DNA of 64,000 bases from Mastigias papua (lineage: Eukaryota > Cnidaria > Scyphozoa > Rhizostomeae > Mastigiidae): the NCBI GenBank assembly GCA_964019165.1, contig OZ025274.1, positions 5,156,368-5,220,367 on the forward strand, in the 5' to 3' direction. The notes under the pieces were generated by a model. It was not told the origin of the DNA. It did not search any database and saw only the letters and a list, made by a program, of their open reading frames with translations. The position numbers and the translations under genes are program-made. Every line of letters starts with the position of its first letter. Position 1 is the first letter of the stretch. Shown piece by piece: positions 1 to 18,900 of this stretch.

Positions 1-386
1 CCTACAGTGTACTTTGTCAAGTAAGGGGTTCCCTGCAGGGATAAATAGATGTTGTGATGACTATACTTTCATGGAAAACAGATATCAACAGTGATACATG
101 TAAATACAGCAACAAGTTGAATAGGCAACAGTAGCCTCCTCCAGCCCCCTGAAACCGGTGAAACCCCTCACTGCCCTTAAAATCCTTTGCGGTTCCCAAA
201 GGGTCATAGATCCCAGTTTATGAGCCACTGTTCTGCATGATTTTATTATTTGACCATTGATCGATCATAACACTATCGTAACATTATTCTTTCGTCATAG
301 ATATAACTGTAGATGATAATTGAAATACTTCAGATGTTTATGATTTGCAACAAATGTCTTTAACTATGCTTATCTTTGCATCAAAG

Positions 387-6510
<6,124 letters not shown>

Positions 6511-6544
6511 AACATTCTGTTTAAGTACTAAATTGCATTTTAGA

Positions 6545-6550
6545 ATTAAA
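6545..6550 (+). terminator. Possible polyadenylation signal of coronin
   Basis: ATTAAA, 35 bases after the coronin stop codon; the nearest plausible signal. It would give a very short 3' UTR, so a more distal site is possible. Confidence 0.3.
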
Positions 6551-9523
6551 TTCGTTTTCTACGCCTGACCCAATTTACTATCTCTTCTTATGACACGCTG
6601 CTGAAGTTAGGGCTTAGATCACATGAAATTCGGGGACCTTTTCAAAGAGAAGCCTTTTCTTTTCCAGAAAATCCTAGAATTGCCTTGTAATTCTCTCCCT
6701 CTGATATATATGCTTCACCCTGTTCGAGGAGTAATTTTGTCCTCTTAATTGACGGAATTGACTGCGAGGTATTTTGAGACAGTGTTACACCTTACATGTA
6801 TTTAGGAGATACATCAATACATTATTAAATTCACCATACAATAGTTTGGAATTTACTGAGATAGCTCGTATCGAGGCAGCTTCCCTGTCATGCCACCATT
6901 TTATAGTGAAATAGAAGTGTTCGGTTTTTCCCAAGTTTTATGGCTTTTTGGAGTATCTCCCTTCGATTGTCATTGCTTCTGTTCTATTCTCAAGAAATTG
7001 TAATGTAGTTTAGTCCAGAATTTCTGTTGACAACGCGCCCTAGATGTTCAATATCATCATATTGCAGTCTTGTCGACTTGTTTTTATTTGGTTCGAAACT
7101 TTTCAAGTTTATGTCTTCAGCACACTCAATTGATTCTGCGGGGAAAAGTTACTGTTAGATTGTCGAAAGAAAATTTTGAAATGGCAAGCTTTAAAATGAT
7201 GTTAAATGTAATTTTGTAAGATTAATGTTTGAGATTCCATCTTATGTATATTTGCAGAGAAATAGAAATTTTTTACTCTAGATCGCCTTTAACTTCTTGG
7301 CTCCTCGTGAATTGTTTATCGATAGCTTTAGTCGCAGAAAACATTTCTTTCCTTAACGGTACCTCTCAAGTGCTTATGAATACAGTATTTGCTGTATTTC
7401 ACGGCCGAATGACTTTGAATTTGTGTCTGCAAAGATTCGTTTCAGTTTTGTTTTGAAAATCATCCAAAATTTAACTGAGGCAGTTAAAAACTTGCCCTGG
7501 CTACATAAGGACAGTACTGGTATTCTAATTTTCAACAATAACAGATTATAAGTAGATCATTCAGTCTGCAATGTTTCATAATCTATTTCAACTGCTTACG
7601 CAACCTTCTGTACCAACTACTTGTCGGTATTTTTCGGAGTTTTAAAAATTAGGAACCGGGAAAGTACAGTTTTTGATATATGCTGCTTTATGATATTCAT
7701 TTGTAAGATTCATTTGCTGTAACTAGGCCATAGAAAGAAGAAAATCAAGCATAGACTCTGTTTCTTTTTGTATTAACATGAGAGCTTCTTAACATGTAAG
7801 ACGGCCCACCTAGACTGGCAATTTTTGGCGCTATTTATTTCGAGAGTGTTTATAACTGGCCAAAAATAATGCCTAAATGGATTTTGTAGGTAAAACATTG
7901 TATATGTGCCAAATTTTAACTCATTTCTGAGTATCAATGAAGATATGGCCCATTGAACATGAAAACGCGTGCAAACGCAGCTAAATTTCATTTGCCTATA
8001 ACTTTTGATAGAAATGCTTTATTGAACTTTAACTAAGATTTTCAGGATTTTCTTTTTTCCGTGGAAGCAGTTTATACTAAGAATTTGAGGAAAGTCTGAG
8101 GTGGGTCACATTGGAACTTTGCAAAAATTAGGCTATTTCATATTGAATGACTCTTCTAAACCATTTTCTGATAAAAATGGGACCATTAAGCGACTTGACA
8201 TGGAATGACCCAGAAAGTAGTTACTCAGCTGCTCAAAAAGTTAAGAATGTTCAGTTGTGAATTTTTGAGAGCTAAGAAAGTTGATAAGTTGATATACACT
8301 TGAAATCCGAATGATCTGCACTTCTTGCAATCACAAGCAATAGCCCACACCCTGAGAAGGTCCTAGGAGTAAGTGATAAGTGACGTGCACTGCACGTCAG
8401 AACCTTAGAAAACAACTCACTTCGAACTTGTAATGGACAAGGGGAAAGATCGAAAGACAAGACAATTGCAACGAATCATGAACCAATCATTAACATTAGA
8501 GAGAACTCCACTCCCAAAATGATCATCAATTTTAGCAAGGGGCCTTCCCCTAAGACCCCTTAAAATCTTTCCTGCTTTTACCTGTCCGGTGACTTTTTCA
8601 TGTGGCCAAGCGTGGTCGGCTTAGTAAGTAGAAAACTTTTTGTAATTTCGGAACTTTAGTATGTAGTAAAATCGTCTTTATATGTACTACAGTCGTAATC
8701 TTTTGTCTAGTAAATCAGAAATTTATCACAGATTGTCTTATTGGTCTGTTAATTAAAAACTTTATTTTTTGCCTATTTCCACTTTGGGCCCACTGTTTAT
8801 GGTAGACGTGAATCTCCCTCAGAGTTATATTTATAAATACAACACATCATGTTTGCTCTTTCACAATCAACATTTGTTACCCACGTTAATTTCATGTCTC
8901 AATTACATGCTTTTTTCAAGAAACCGCTTTTTCTAATAAAATATATATGGATAGTTCCTATCACGAGATTTTCCTCGGTTTGCTCTATGGAAGATCTTTG
9001 GTCGGCATTTTTGACAATGTAGACAAAACCACTAATTGCCCCGCAACCAGAGGCTGACTGGTGGCTTTTTCTCATGGATGATACTGAATGAAAGGGATCC
9101 GTACTGTTGTGGTCATTTATTTTCCTTAACCATTTCGATTAGTAGGAAAAGAGCGACTCCTTACGTATTTAGTTCTGCACATGTCAACTAACTTTAAAAT
9201 CTCTAAGCAAACCTATGGTGTGTCTCCAAAAAACTGTAGAGCGGTGCTTTCGCTTTTGCGTAACTCTAATCTGTTCACAGTTCATGCACCTCAGCTTTGC
9301 TCAATAATTGTTAGACGAATACGCAAAATATTTTAGGAACTAAAAGCTGATAACGCAGCTGATGATATAATTTGGTTTGTGATTCTCATTTGCTACGTCA
9401 GAGCTTTTTCCCGCCAAATATTATTGTTTACATTTTTATGGAAATTTTAGGCCGCCATTCGCAAGTTCAAATTTTTCTGCCATGCGAATGTATATCCAAA
9501 TTTCCCTAATATTCCCTTGATAC
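6551..9523. other. Intergenic or 3' UTR sequence, no gene seen
   Basis: About 3 kb of AT-rich sequence after coronin. Open frames here are short and lack family resemblance or supporting splice sites. Part may be coronin 3' UTR. One copy of dispersed repeat family B sits at about 8224-8312 (CTCAAAAAGTTAAGAA followed by GATATACACTTGAAAT). Confidence 0.5.
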
Positions 9524-9525
9524 TA

Positions 9526-10047
9526 CTCTCAAGTCCGGAATAGAAGGGGGGTGACAATAAGCGGGGGGTTGGAAAAAAGTCTGAAAGTAAATAAGCGCGG
9601 GTGGTTGCCATAAGCGGGGGGGGTTGGAAAGCCCCAATGTGAATGTCTATGGGTGGGCTGTTAAAGATGGAGGTGGATAGAAGGCTAACATATGCACTGG
9701 ATAAAAACTTTAACTTTTTGAAAAAGAACTTATTACGTTTATTACATATTTCTAGCATACTAAAAGTGTGTCTATCATCGTCGTTCATAACGTCATCATC
9801 ATTGGCACAACTGTCAGCTGCATTTTCAGTGCTTCTTGCAGCAATTACAAAATTTGACACTAGCATTTTTCAGCAGAACAAACCTTCACAACGAGTTACT
9901 TTCGCCGGACAATTCTGGGCCTGGTTGGAAAATTTCCTCTTGGCTCAAAATTAATAAGCGGGGGGGGGGGGTTGCAATAAGAATATCCTGGTATGCATTT
10001 TTTGAAAAAATAAATATTCGGGGGGACGTCTATTCCGGACTGGAGAG
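9526..10047 (+). mobile_element. Tc1/mariner-like MITE, copy 1 (522 bp)
   Basis: Inverted ends CTCTCAAGTCCGGAATAGA and TCTATTCCGGACTGGAGAG, with the dinucleotide TA on each outer side (9524-9525 and 10048-10049). Copy 2 at 60077-60598 has the same length, the same TA flanks and opposite orientation. A TA duplication points to the Tc1/mariner superfamily. Internal G-runs AATAAGCGGGGGG recur three to four times. The open frames inside have no transposase motifs and are not treated as genes. Confidence 0.85.
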
Positions 10048-10049
10048 TA

Positions 10050-13000
10050 CTTAGCTAATTTCCTTTTGCTTGTCACTATAATAATAGGGAAGTGTCAAAT
10101 GAAATAATCATTTAAGCTGTTTTCCACATCATTTGGCACTCACAGTGTAGGACTGTAACAGTCAAGCCTATAGGTATCATTCCAAGTGCGTCATGAAAAC
10201 CGAGCTCACGCCGCAGATCCATCTGGTCCCTTTTACCTGCACACATAACACAGGCAGTACAAATAGGTCACATTACTGAATTTGTGCCTCTACACCAACG
10301 TTAAAAACAAAAGTCTCAAGCTACTACGCCAAGGAGATAAGAGTCCTCGCCGGATATCTCCGGAGTGGACTATGTAGAATCCACATTGGACTAAGGAGTT
10401 ATCTTATTTGAGCCGAGAATACTTTAGCTCTGTAGTTTGAGCCATACGCAGTTTGTGGCATAAACGGTCTTACTCATTAGACAGTGTTTTAGCGATGCTT
10501 CTGGGCCTAATTCATTTCTACTAGAGAATTGGCTGTACTGTTTACCTTGCACAATACGTAGGTATCAATATGAATGACTTAATATCAACCCTTACAAGGA
10601 ATAGATTCTGGACATACCATGCAAGTGAGCAATCCTTGAAAGCATCCAAATGTCCCACTTTCGTGCTTCTTCCATAACTATTTGCTGATTTACAGTAACG
10701 ACTACCTGCAGGCATAGCTTTCCCGCGTCAGGAAAATTTCGTTCAAGTAGCGCTGATGTTGAATTATTTTTCACGCATGCGCAAATATTAATCAGCACGT
10801 TGGCCGATACTGTTGTGGTTGGAGGAAATGTATCAGGAAGTTTTTTGAAGGAAAGTGGGGATCTGGGACACGAGCACGAGGCGATGTATCATGGAACTCT
10901 CCAGTGTTCAACTCGTCTGAGATTTCTTCATCTCGAGCTGGAGGTCAGTAGCCTATGTAAAGTTCCCATATCACTATATGCAGGTTCGCAAGTAGAAATT
11001 TTTGACTTTGAGAACAAAGGATCTAGTCAACAAAAAAGGCCACACAAAACAGTTTCTAGAGAGAATATATTTCGAAATCATATATTTCAGCTGTAGAAAC
11101 AAAAGAAAGCGTAGGGGAAGTTTCAGGATTTCGTTACTTTCATGTGTAATCAGAGTCCAGAAAAAGTTCCAACTTTCCTCCGGCTGTCAGATCTTCATCA
11201 TAAACTTTCTTCTTTTAAGACAATCAAAACTCGCCAAATTCTTGAACTCTGCATTGTGTATGTCTCAAAGAATTTTTATTGTAGAGGGGCTGCGCCTTTC
11301 ACAGCCTATGTCGCATTAACGAAAATTTTGCTGAAACTGGATTGTTAATACAAATAACTAAACCTTAGATTAGTTATGAACATTGAGCGTTGATTAGTAA
11401 GTTATATATATTTGTTTTTATCTTTTAATTTTTGTAATTTAAGCTGATGGGAGTTCGTGATTAAATATGATATGATGATATGATGACCTTCCTCAAGTAC
11501 GACAGAGAAAGCAAAATCTTCCCCCGGTTCAGGACCGTGGAGCCGTGATTTTTTCTGGACTCTGTGTGTAATGAAGATTGTAAGCAAGTTTACGTAACAA
11601 AAATGCAATAAACAGTTTTAAAATTCTCCAAGTAAAAGGGCACTTTTGGCTTTTTGAGAAGAAGGGCAGGGGTCTAGACCCCCAGCGCCCACCCCGAAGT
11701 TGCGCGCCTGATATCCCTCCCCAACGCTTGCGACAGGTCCTCACCGCTTACGATGAAACGACAATCAGGCTCGAAGCACCGTGAAGCCTCAAGGTATTCT
11801 ATCCTGCATTTTTGCGTTTTTCTCGATAGCACATAAGAATGAAGTCGTAACCGCATCCATAGACATTTGCTTAAGCGTATAGTTTTGTCCTTTTTTAAAC
11901 ATGGCCATTAGAGCAGCACTGCGCTTTTAAACCTATCCAAATTTGTAGCGTAGCGGTGAAAATCCAGAGTTCGAATGGATCCATTTTTGTTTAATGTCGG
12001 GTTAATGGAATTGTAGCCTCTGTGTTACACAGAATAAGGTAACTCGTGTATGAAACCATAAATTCTTAACTTCTACACCGAAGCTGTTCATAAAACTGAG
12101 TCAATCGCTTGCTAAACAGCTGCGCACTCAAAGATTAACCCTCGAGCATTTTACCCAGCGATGACGATCCTTCAAACCAAAGTAACAGGGGTGTGCAGTG
12201 CGCAATGGTGAACTATCTGCTAATAGTTTTGTGGGGAGAACTGTAGAGACCCTACGAAACGAAAGAGCACCCACATTGTACCTGAACTGACATTTGAGCA
12301 CACTATAGAGAATGCAACTGGCAAATCCGGTTTATGAATTGAAATATTTTAAGATAACCATTTATCAAGTGATGTATAAATGAAAAATTACCATATATGG
12401 TCATAAATATGATCCGTGATAAAACATACACTGACTAATCGCCTGTGTGTCACAAGCTAAAGAGATTGCATTCTGGGATTAGCCTTAGTGTATTGCAATT
12501 CTTAGCACAGCAAATGGCCAGTAGTTAAAATCCTGCTCTATCGTTTACAGTTCGGGTTGTAATGTGTACAGGTTAAGCAAGCTTAGGAGTCAAAACAAAC
12601 TTTACTGTACTCCTATATAGGTTCTTCAAGGGCTATTATGGGGTGAAGGGCAAATGGAGAACACGGGACCCCTGATGAAGACATTATAAAATTTAAATGT
12701 CCCAGGAGAATGCACCTCTAAAGGGATTACGTTTGAACTCAAATATCCAGTTACGCCTGTCAGAGTAATATCCATTCCTTCATGCAAGCGACCTCTCTCC
12801 CATTGAAAGCTGGATACCGCAAGCAAGGGAAAATGTGAAGTTTCATCGAACCTAAAAGTGTATACCCGGGCGGAGGGAGTTATATCCCTAGTGAGAGACT
12901 GATCTCTGCGCTAAAGAAATTCTACTTTTCTGCTTAAAATGATGATTCTCTGACGATACTCTGATCAATATCCTACTTCATGTGCATTAACAAATAGAAA

Positions 13001-13888
13001 CGAACTCTAAAACAATAAACCAAGTATGCAATGTGTCCTGCTTGCTACAAGTGGGTATTCCTACAGAGCAGATGTACTTCTCTGCATATTCTTGAAGAGT
13101 ACTTTAAGCAGGGCATCTTTTAAGGAAAGTTGATTAGTGATCCAAGAAAATTTCGTAAATCTACAAGGGAGTGATCAGTGGAACATTTGCCGACTCTTGT
13201 ACAATAGGTCTGCTGACTATGCAAATTTTGATTCCTAAAATCATCCCATGATATGCCAATATGCCAACTTATTTACTCCAGGGGGGCATTGCCCCCTCGC
13301 TCCCCTTAAATGTACTACTAGATCCAAGCCCATATGAAGGCTCCATTCCATTCGCAGTCAAGGTGGTTTGTGTACCGGGTCCTTGCTTTTATGCTCAGCA
13401 TACTCACAGACTGACTTATGACCAAGAAAATCTTGAGGAATAGCAAAAAGATTGCTCGAAAAGCCCAAAGCTGGCAGGCCAAGTACCCTAAACTTTGCTT
13501 TATTACTGGACCAGGAAGAAGGCCCACTGAGTCAATGGATCTGTGCTGACAGTGTTTAAGATGCCCTGCTTTAAAGTTATCATTCGTCGATTATCCTCAG
13601 AGGAGATTTAGACCGAAGACACTATCTTATCTGATGATGTCTTTAAATGTTCATTCCAGTAAGACTGCCATAGAATCCATCATTGCTCTTTATGCCTCCA
13701 ATCCCATGTGCCATTTCTTGCGTACTAATTCCTAACTTTTGTCCGCTTCTTACTCGTACTATATAAAGAGAATTCTTTGATATACATACATTGGATACAG
13801 GCATAACTTTGGGAAATCACAGATCAGCTACTGTCGACAAACGCCAGCATAGTTATGCCCTCAAAAGAAGTCTTCAGGACTCTCGGGC
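10050..13888. other. Intergenic; no supported gene
   Basis: Holds an NRF1-like palindrome CGCATGCGCA at 10774-10783 in a locally CpG-richer stretch (about 10190-10960) with open frames pointing both ways, but no recognised protein. CAGAGTCCAGAAAAA near 11153 and its inverse near 11548 may be ends of an old inverted-repeat element. C/G-rich blocks near 11665 and 13280 (GGGGGGCATTGCCCCCTCG) resemble miniature-element ends. Confidence 0.4.
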
Positions 13889-15886
13889 CTACGTGCTCGA
13901 ATTTTGGCCATTCTTGTCGTTACTAAACTTTATAACATACCAGATCTCATTATAACTTGGCAAAAGACCGGATTGGTAGTTCATGTACAAAAAGAAGTCT
14001 GGATAATAGTCATCCACATTTCCGTACATTTGAATGAGAGACTTTGTCATAGTACGGTACTGAGTTAGAGTTTCGAAACTGTGTAGCCATCCATAGAATC
14101 CATGAACATATACACAGAACTGCCTCCTATACAATACTCGGACTGAACGGTCAGTCTCTCTTGGCATGGATTTCCAGAAATAGCTTGGTATGTAGTATTC
14201 AGCAGTAAAGACCCTACGTGACTCGTCAAATAGTCTGCTGGTTACAGTACCGACTGGCACTTGAATGCCTTTCGTATTATTGCCATTGATGAACTGTGAA
14301 AGCTTCCACATTGGCAAGTTGTGCTTGTCAACGAAAAGCTTCCCTGAAACAAAAAAAATCTTCTTAAAATCTCCAACTACGCTTCTAATTGAGAAAAATT
14401 GGAACAAAAGGTAATTTTGTTGTATCGAGACTTTTGTCTTCATAATTGATAGCTTTACTTCTAAGCTTTACCTATATAACCATAGGTGCAGGAGGCAGGG
14501 GGCTGAGGGGGCTGCCACCCTCCCCAGTTTGGCAAAAATCTCTTTCATTCTAGTAATTTCTTCAGAAAGAATGATAGTTTTTCCTAAAAATACCTGCAGC
14601 TTAGTAGGGCTATACAACAACCCATTCGGGCAGACAAACTGCAGCCTCCTCAATTCAAATCCCCACTACACCCATGAATACAAAAAATCAGTTTTATTCT
14701 CTAACTACCTATGTTTGTTCTGTTGCCAGCTGTTGTTTCCTCTGCAATGCACAATGTATAGCCTTAAACGCTTCAGTACAGTACTAACAACAAAGCAAAA
14801 ACCTCGGTAGATAAAGTTCCATGATTTGTTCTAAGATTTCCTATTAAGAGCTTCTTAATTGCTTCATGCAAAGAACACAGAAGAAAATTATCAGCCACTC
14901 CCTCATAAAGGCACCTGCTGTAATTTTCATTCAGTGCTTTAAGTATGAAACAAATAGGATGCTTTTAGTAGCGAATCTCAGAAAAATTATAAAACTCTAT
15001 CTATTTAGGCTCTTTTTTGGTTTGTTATATTGTACCAGAAAGGCTCTTGAGGCTGGACATTCTGCATCGCAGAAGCAGAGACAGTCTACAGCAGAGATAA
15101 AGAGAACTCTTCAACTCACTATGAGGAACGAACGGGGTGAAAGGCTTCTTAAAATGTAATGTTTCGTCTAATGAAGAGCTGAAGCAAAAATCATACGAGC
15201 TAAGAGTGTGAACACGGTTGATTACAACTGACAGTAGAAAATTTAGAAAACTTCTTGAATTTGCAATGTTTGTACAGTACACGTTTTTAACCGCTTGCAG
15301 CTCATCTAACCGACGTTCCTCATAAACAGAATCCCTACCTGACAAGATGTGATTACATGAGTTAAGAAGCCTCTAAATCTTAAAAATATTTAATCTCTGT
15401 GCTCTCATTTATAACTCGACAACTCCCAAATTAAATTCGCACTTTTCAATTTCGTTGCTTGAATTTATTCCACTCTATCACATTCTGCTTTTACTATCAA
15501 ACAGGGTTGTACTCTCATCTTAGGCCTTTCTACTGACAATCTTTCTGGCCTTCAAAATTTCTGATTTTTTCTAACCTGCCTAAAGCTCCTATATCAACAT
15601 ACTTTATAGCTCGGAGTTTCACAATCATTGCCAACACATTCATAATCATCATAATACATGCCAACATAATCAGCATAATTAACATAATTATTACCAATGC
15701 GGTCATAGTCATTATAATTTATATCCACATAGCCAGCATAATTAACATAATTATCACCAACACAGTCATTGCCATTACGACCTGCGTCACAATCTATGCA
15801 AACATAATCAGCATGGTTATCACTTATCACCAGCAAAATGACTCTTATTATAATCTCTTCCAACATAGTCTGCAAAATGATCATGC

Positions 15887-15980
<94 letters not shown>

Positions 15981-18900
15981 AACATTATTGTTTATGACAT
16001 CATATTCAGCATGTTTATCATAATCATAGCCATCACAATCATAGCAATCATTACTATTATTATTATGAGCTCCCGTAATCACTGCCATCAAAATCATCAT
16101 CACTTTCATAACTTAACGCAAGCTACGTATTGTTACGTACTTCAATCATCATGTAATCCCAAGGAAAAAACCTGGAGGAATTTTAAGCCATGATGGCTAA
16201 TAGGGCAGTGACTGGTAAATCATATATAAAGACAATTACGGTCTTAAGAAGATACTAAATTGCGTATTAATCACGGAATCGAATGTCTCATAGATTGGAC
16301 AGCTTATCAAAACAAGATTTAACATTCCTGGAGATAACATAAATTAATGCAATACCGCTAGACTAACACAGTTACGTAAAACTCAGTCAGACTGTTCATC
16401 TTTGTACATCAACGAAACTGGTAGCTCACAATTACGGCAGAATTGTGAGAACCTCAGAGGAGGAGAATTGTTACGTAACCAACACCTCATTATAATAAGA
16501 AATTGCCTTATAAGGAACCCTTTTGTGAGGAACCTGCATGTGGAAGACCTACTAGCGACAAAACCCCCGAGGAAATCTTCAATTTCGGCTATGTCTATCG
16601 CTGCAAAAACTTTATCATTAAGATACCAACTTCGTATAAGGTCTATATAATCCTTGTAGCAAATGGTTCATAGGTGGGGTTCTGTTGAAATTAGCATTAC
16701 CTATAGTGCACTGAACACTTACAATGTCTATAGCACTAAATGTGCACCTAAAAGTAAGGGACTTATAGGGATTGTTCAGTACTAAAATGTGATCAAGAGA
16801 GTTCAGAAATGCACTCTTTTTTATATAAGAGCCATTGTGATTGAGGTTGAGACTGGCAGGTCTTAACCTTTCCAAAATTTTGAGTCTGAATTGTTCCTAA
16901 TCTGTTCTTAAATTATTGAGGTGTAACCAATGTAGACACTAGACAATATACTAGAGAACATAGGGTGTTTATGAAACAGGTATTATTTTCCATAACATTA
17001 GCAGAAGACAAAAGATATACATTACTACAGAAGTATAATCCTTGCCAAATGTCTTGATACACGTACAACTTTTTACACACTGATGTTTAGGGTGTTTCAA
17101 GGAGTTCTAGGAAACATTGTAGAGCTTAAAAAGCTTTATATGTTTATATGAGTTTCAAATCATTTTACAACAGTGCTTCAGCCTCAGTTTGTTCCTACTT
17201 CGTTCATAATCTCCGTTCCTAATTTTCAGGCTCGTATTCTTATAAAATTGTTCTTATAAAAAAGGTGTGTAAGGAACTTTTAAAACCAAGCTTTGTGCTA
17301 GATTCTTTATGAAAAAAGCGATGTATATTAGGGTTAACACAACTCCTACGTGTTTCCAAGCCATTGAGGGCCCTTGAGAAGTTTTCAAAGGACAGTTTTT
17401 TGCATTATATGATACGAAATGTGATTTGATCAACGATTATTCCTCAGTTAATAGGCAACTTACTCTTCTTCCTCCATTGAAAAGATCCCCGTTTGTTACC
17501 TTTGTCTAGATTTGGGAATAAATTTTAATCCAAGAGCAAAATGTCTCTAAGGTTCCCCAGGGTGTGTCATTACACCACTGGTCTAATGTCATATGTTTCG
17601 GTAAACCCCGAAGAAATTGTTGCAAAACACATACGTCTGACAGCTTGGTCAGTCATTCATTGGGGGTTTATCGCCTACACCACATGGACCCAAAGAGCTA
17701 ATTTCATTTTTGATCTTAAGCAGCTTTGAATTCCTTGCTAACCAGAAAATCTCAGACTTCAACAAATATCATGACGAGATACTGGCTTGTTAATTAAGTT
17801 GATTTTTGTGGAGGGCCACAAGCTCTTCCCGAAGAATCTCGTATGTCACAACACATGCTAGGTAATCTTTACACAGTCAATGAATCAAAATTGAAGAAAT
17901 CAGCTCTCCTAGAGAATGAGAAGACCACCCTGTTTAAGCATACACTCAAGGTAACTCTCGAGGAAATATTAATCAATTAAATTTTCTTTATGGTTCACTA
18001 TATCAAAGTTTGCCTATACAATCTATACCCAATAAATCTATATCCATGTTTGCATCAACCAATAGTATGTAGAGACCAATCGCAGGATAATCGAAGAGAA
18101 ACAGAATTTAAATCAAGCCAGGGATAGGACTGGAGTTCACAAGGACAATAAACTTCCGCTATTTAGTTGCTTTCATAAATATTTAGTTGTTTATTTACTT
18201 GCTCACTTCGTTACGTACTTTTTGAAAACCAACCAGGCAAAATTGAACTTTAATGAGAAAGAAGTAAAAAGCACTACACGAAAATTACAGGCTATATCGG
18301 TCTCAGAAACTGTGAAACTCATGAAAACTTTTATGGGATTCAAAATGTAAAATCGAATCTAGAACTGGTGGATTTTTCTTATCCTCTGTAGTCTTACTTT
18401 TTACTTTTGAAACATTTATTTGCTCTGTCCTTGTTTTATTGTTTAGAATCGGACTATTTTTATTGCATATACAATTGCAATAATGGAATATATTCAATGA
18501 AACTTAGTCTGCTACTGTGAGTCTGGTGATTGTGTTTGCAAGTCGATATCGCTAACATCCACTTCTCAATACAAACGTAATATAGCACTCAGAGTAGCAG
18601 GAAGGGAGCGGTTAAGTGCTCGCAATTAATGCAGGGAGTCAATCAAATGCTATAGGAAAACAAAGTAACTTAGACGTGATGTCATGGCATTTTAATTTAC
18701 AAATATCATGATTCAAACTTCTTTTGCCTTCAGCCGAGATAAGAGCAGTGACTTAGATGCCCAAACACGAGAAAAATCAACAGTGTAAACAGGGTGGATC
18801 TTTAACATATTGAAAGTTGAGACGGGGAGGAGCCTAGTAAAATTTTCTTTAGTTTGCATGAATCACACGAAAATCCTGCATGGATGCACAGCGAACTGAT

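Noticed and set aside
9447..10054. Open frames of 72-139 residues
   Set aside because: They lie within the Tc1/mariner-like MITE; similar frames occur in the second copy at 60011-60363 and none has a transposase motif.
11946..11985. tRNA-like words TAGCGTAGCGG and GAGTTCGAATGG
   Set aside because: The spacing between box A and box B is far too short for a tRNA or SINE promoter and no cloverleaf forms.
14480..14675. G-rich block resembling a hAT-like MITE (CATAGGTG...CACCCATG)
   Set aside because: The putative ends are weakly inverted, but the flanks show no 8-bp duplication.
15813..16193. Open frames rich in His-Thr or Val-Cys
   Set aside because: They are translations of the CA microsatellite.
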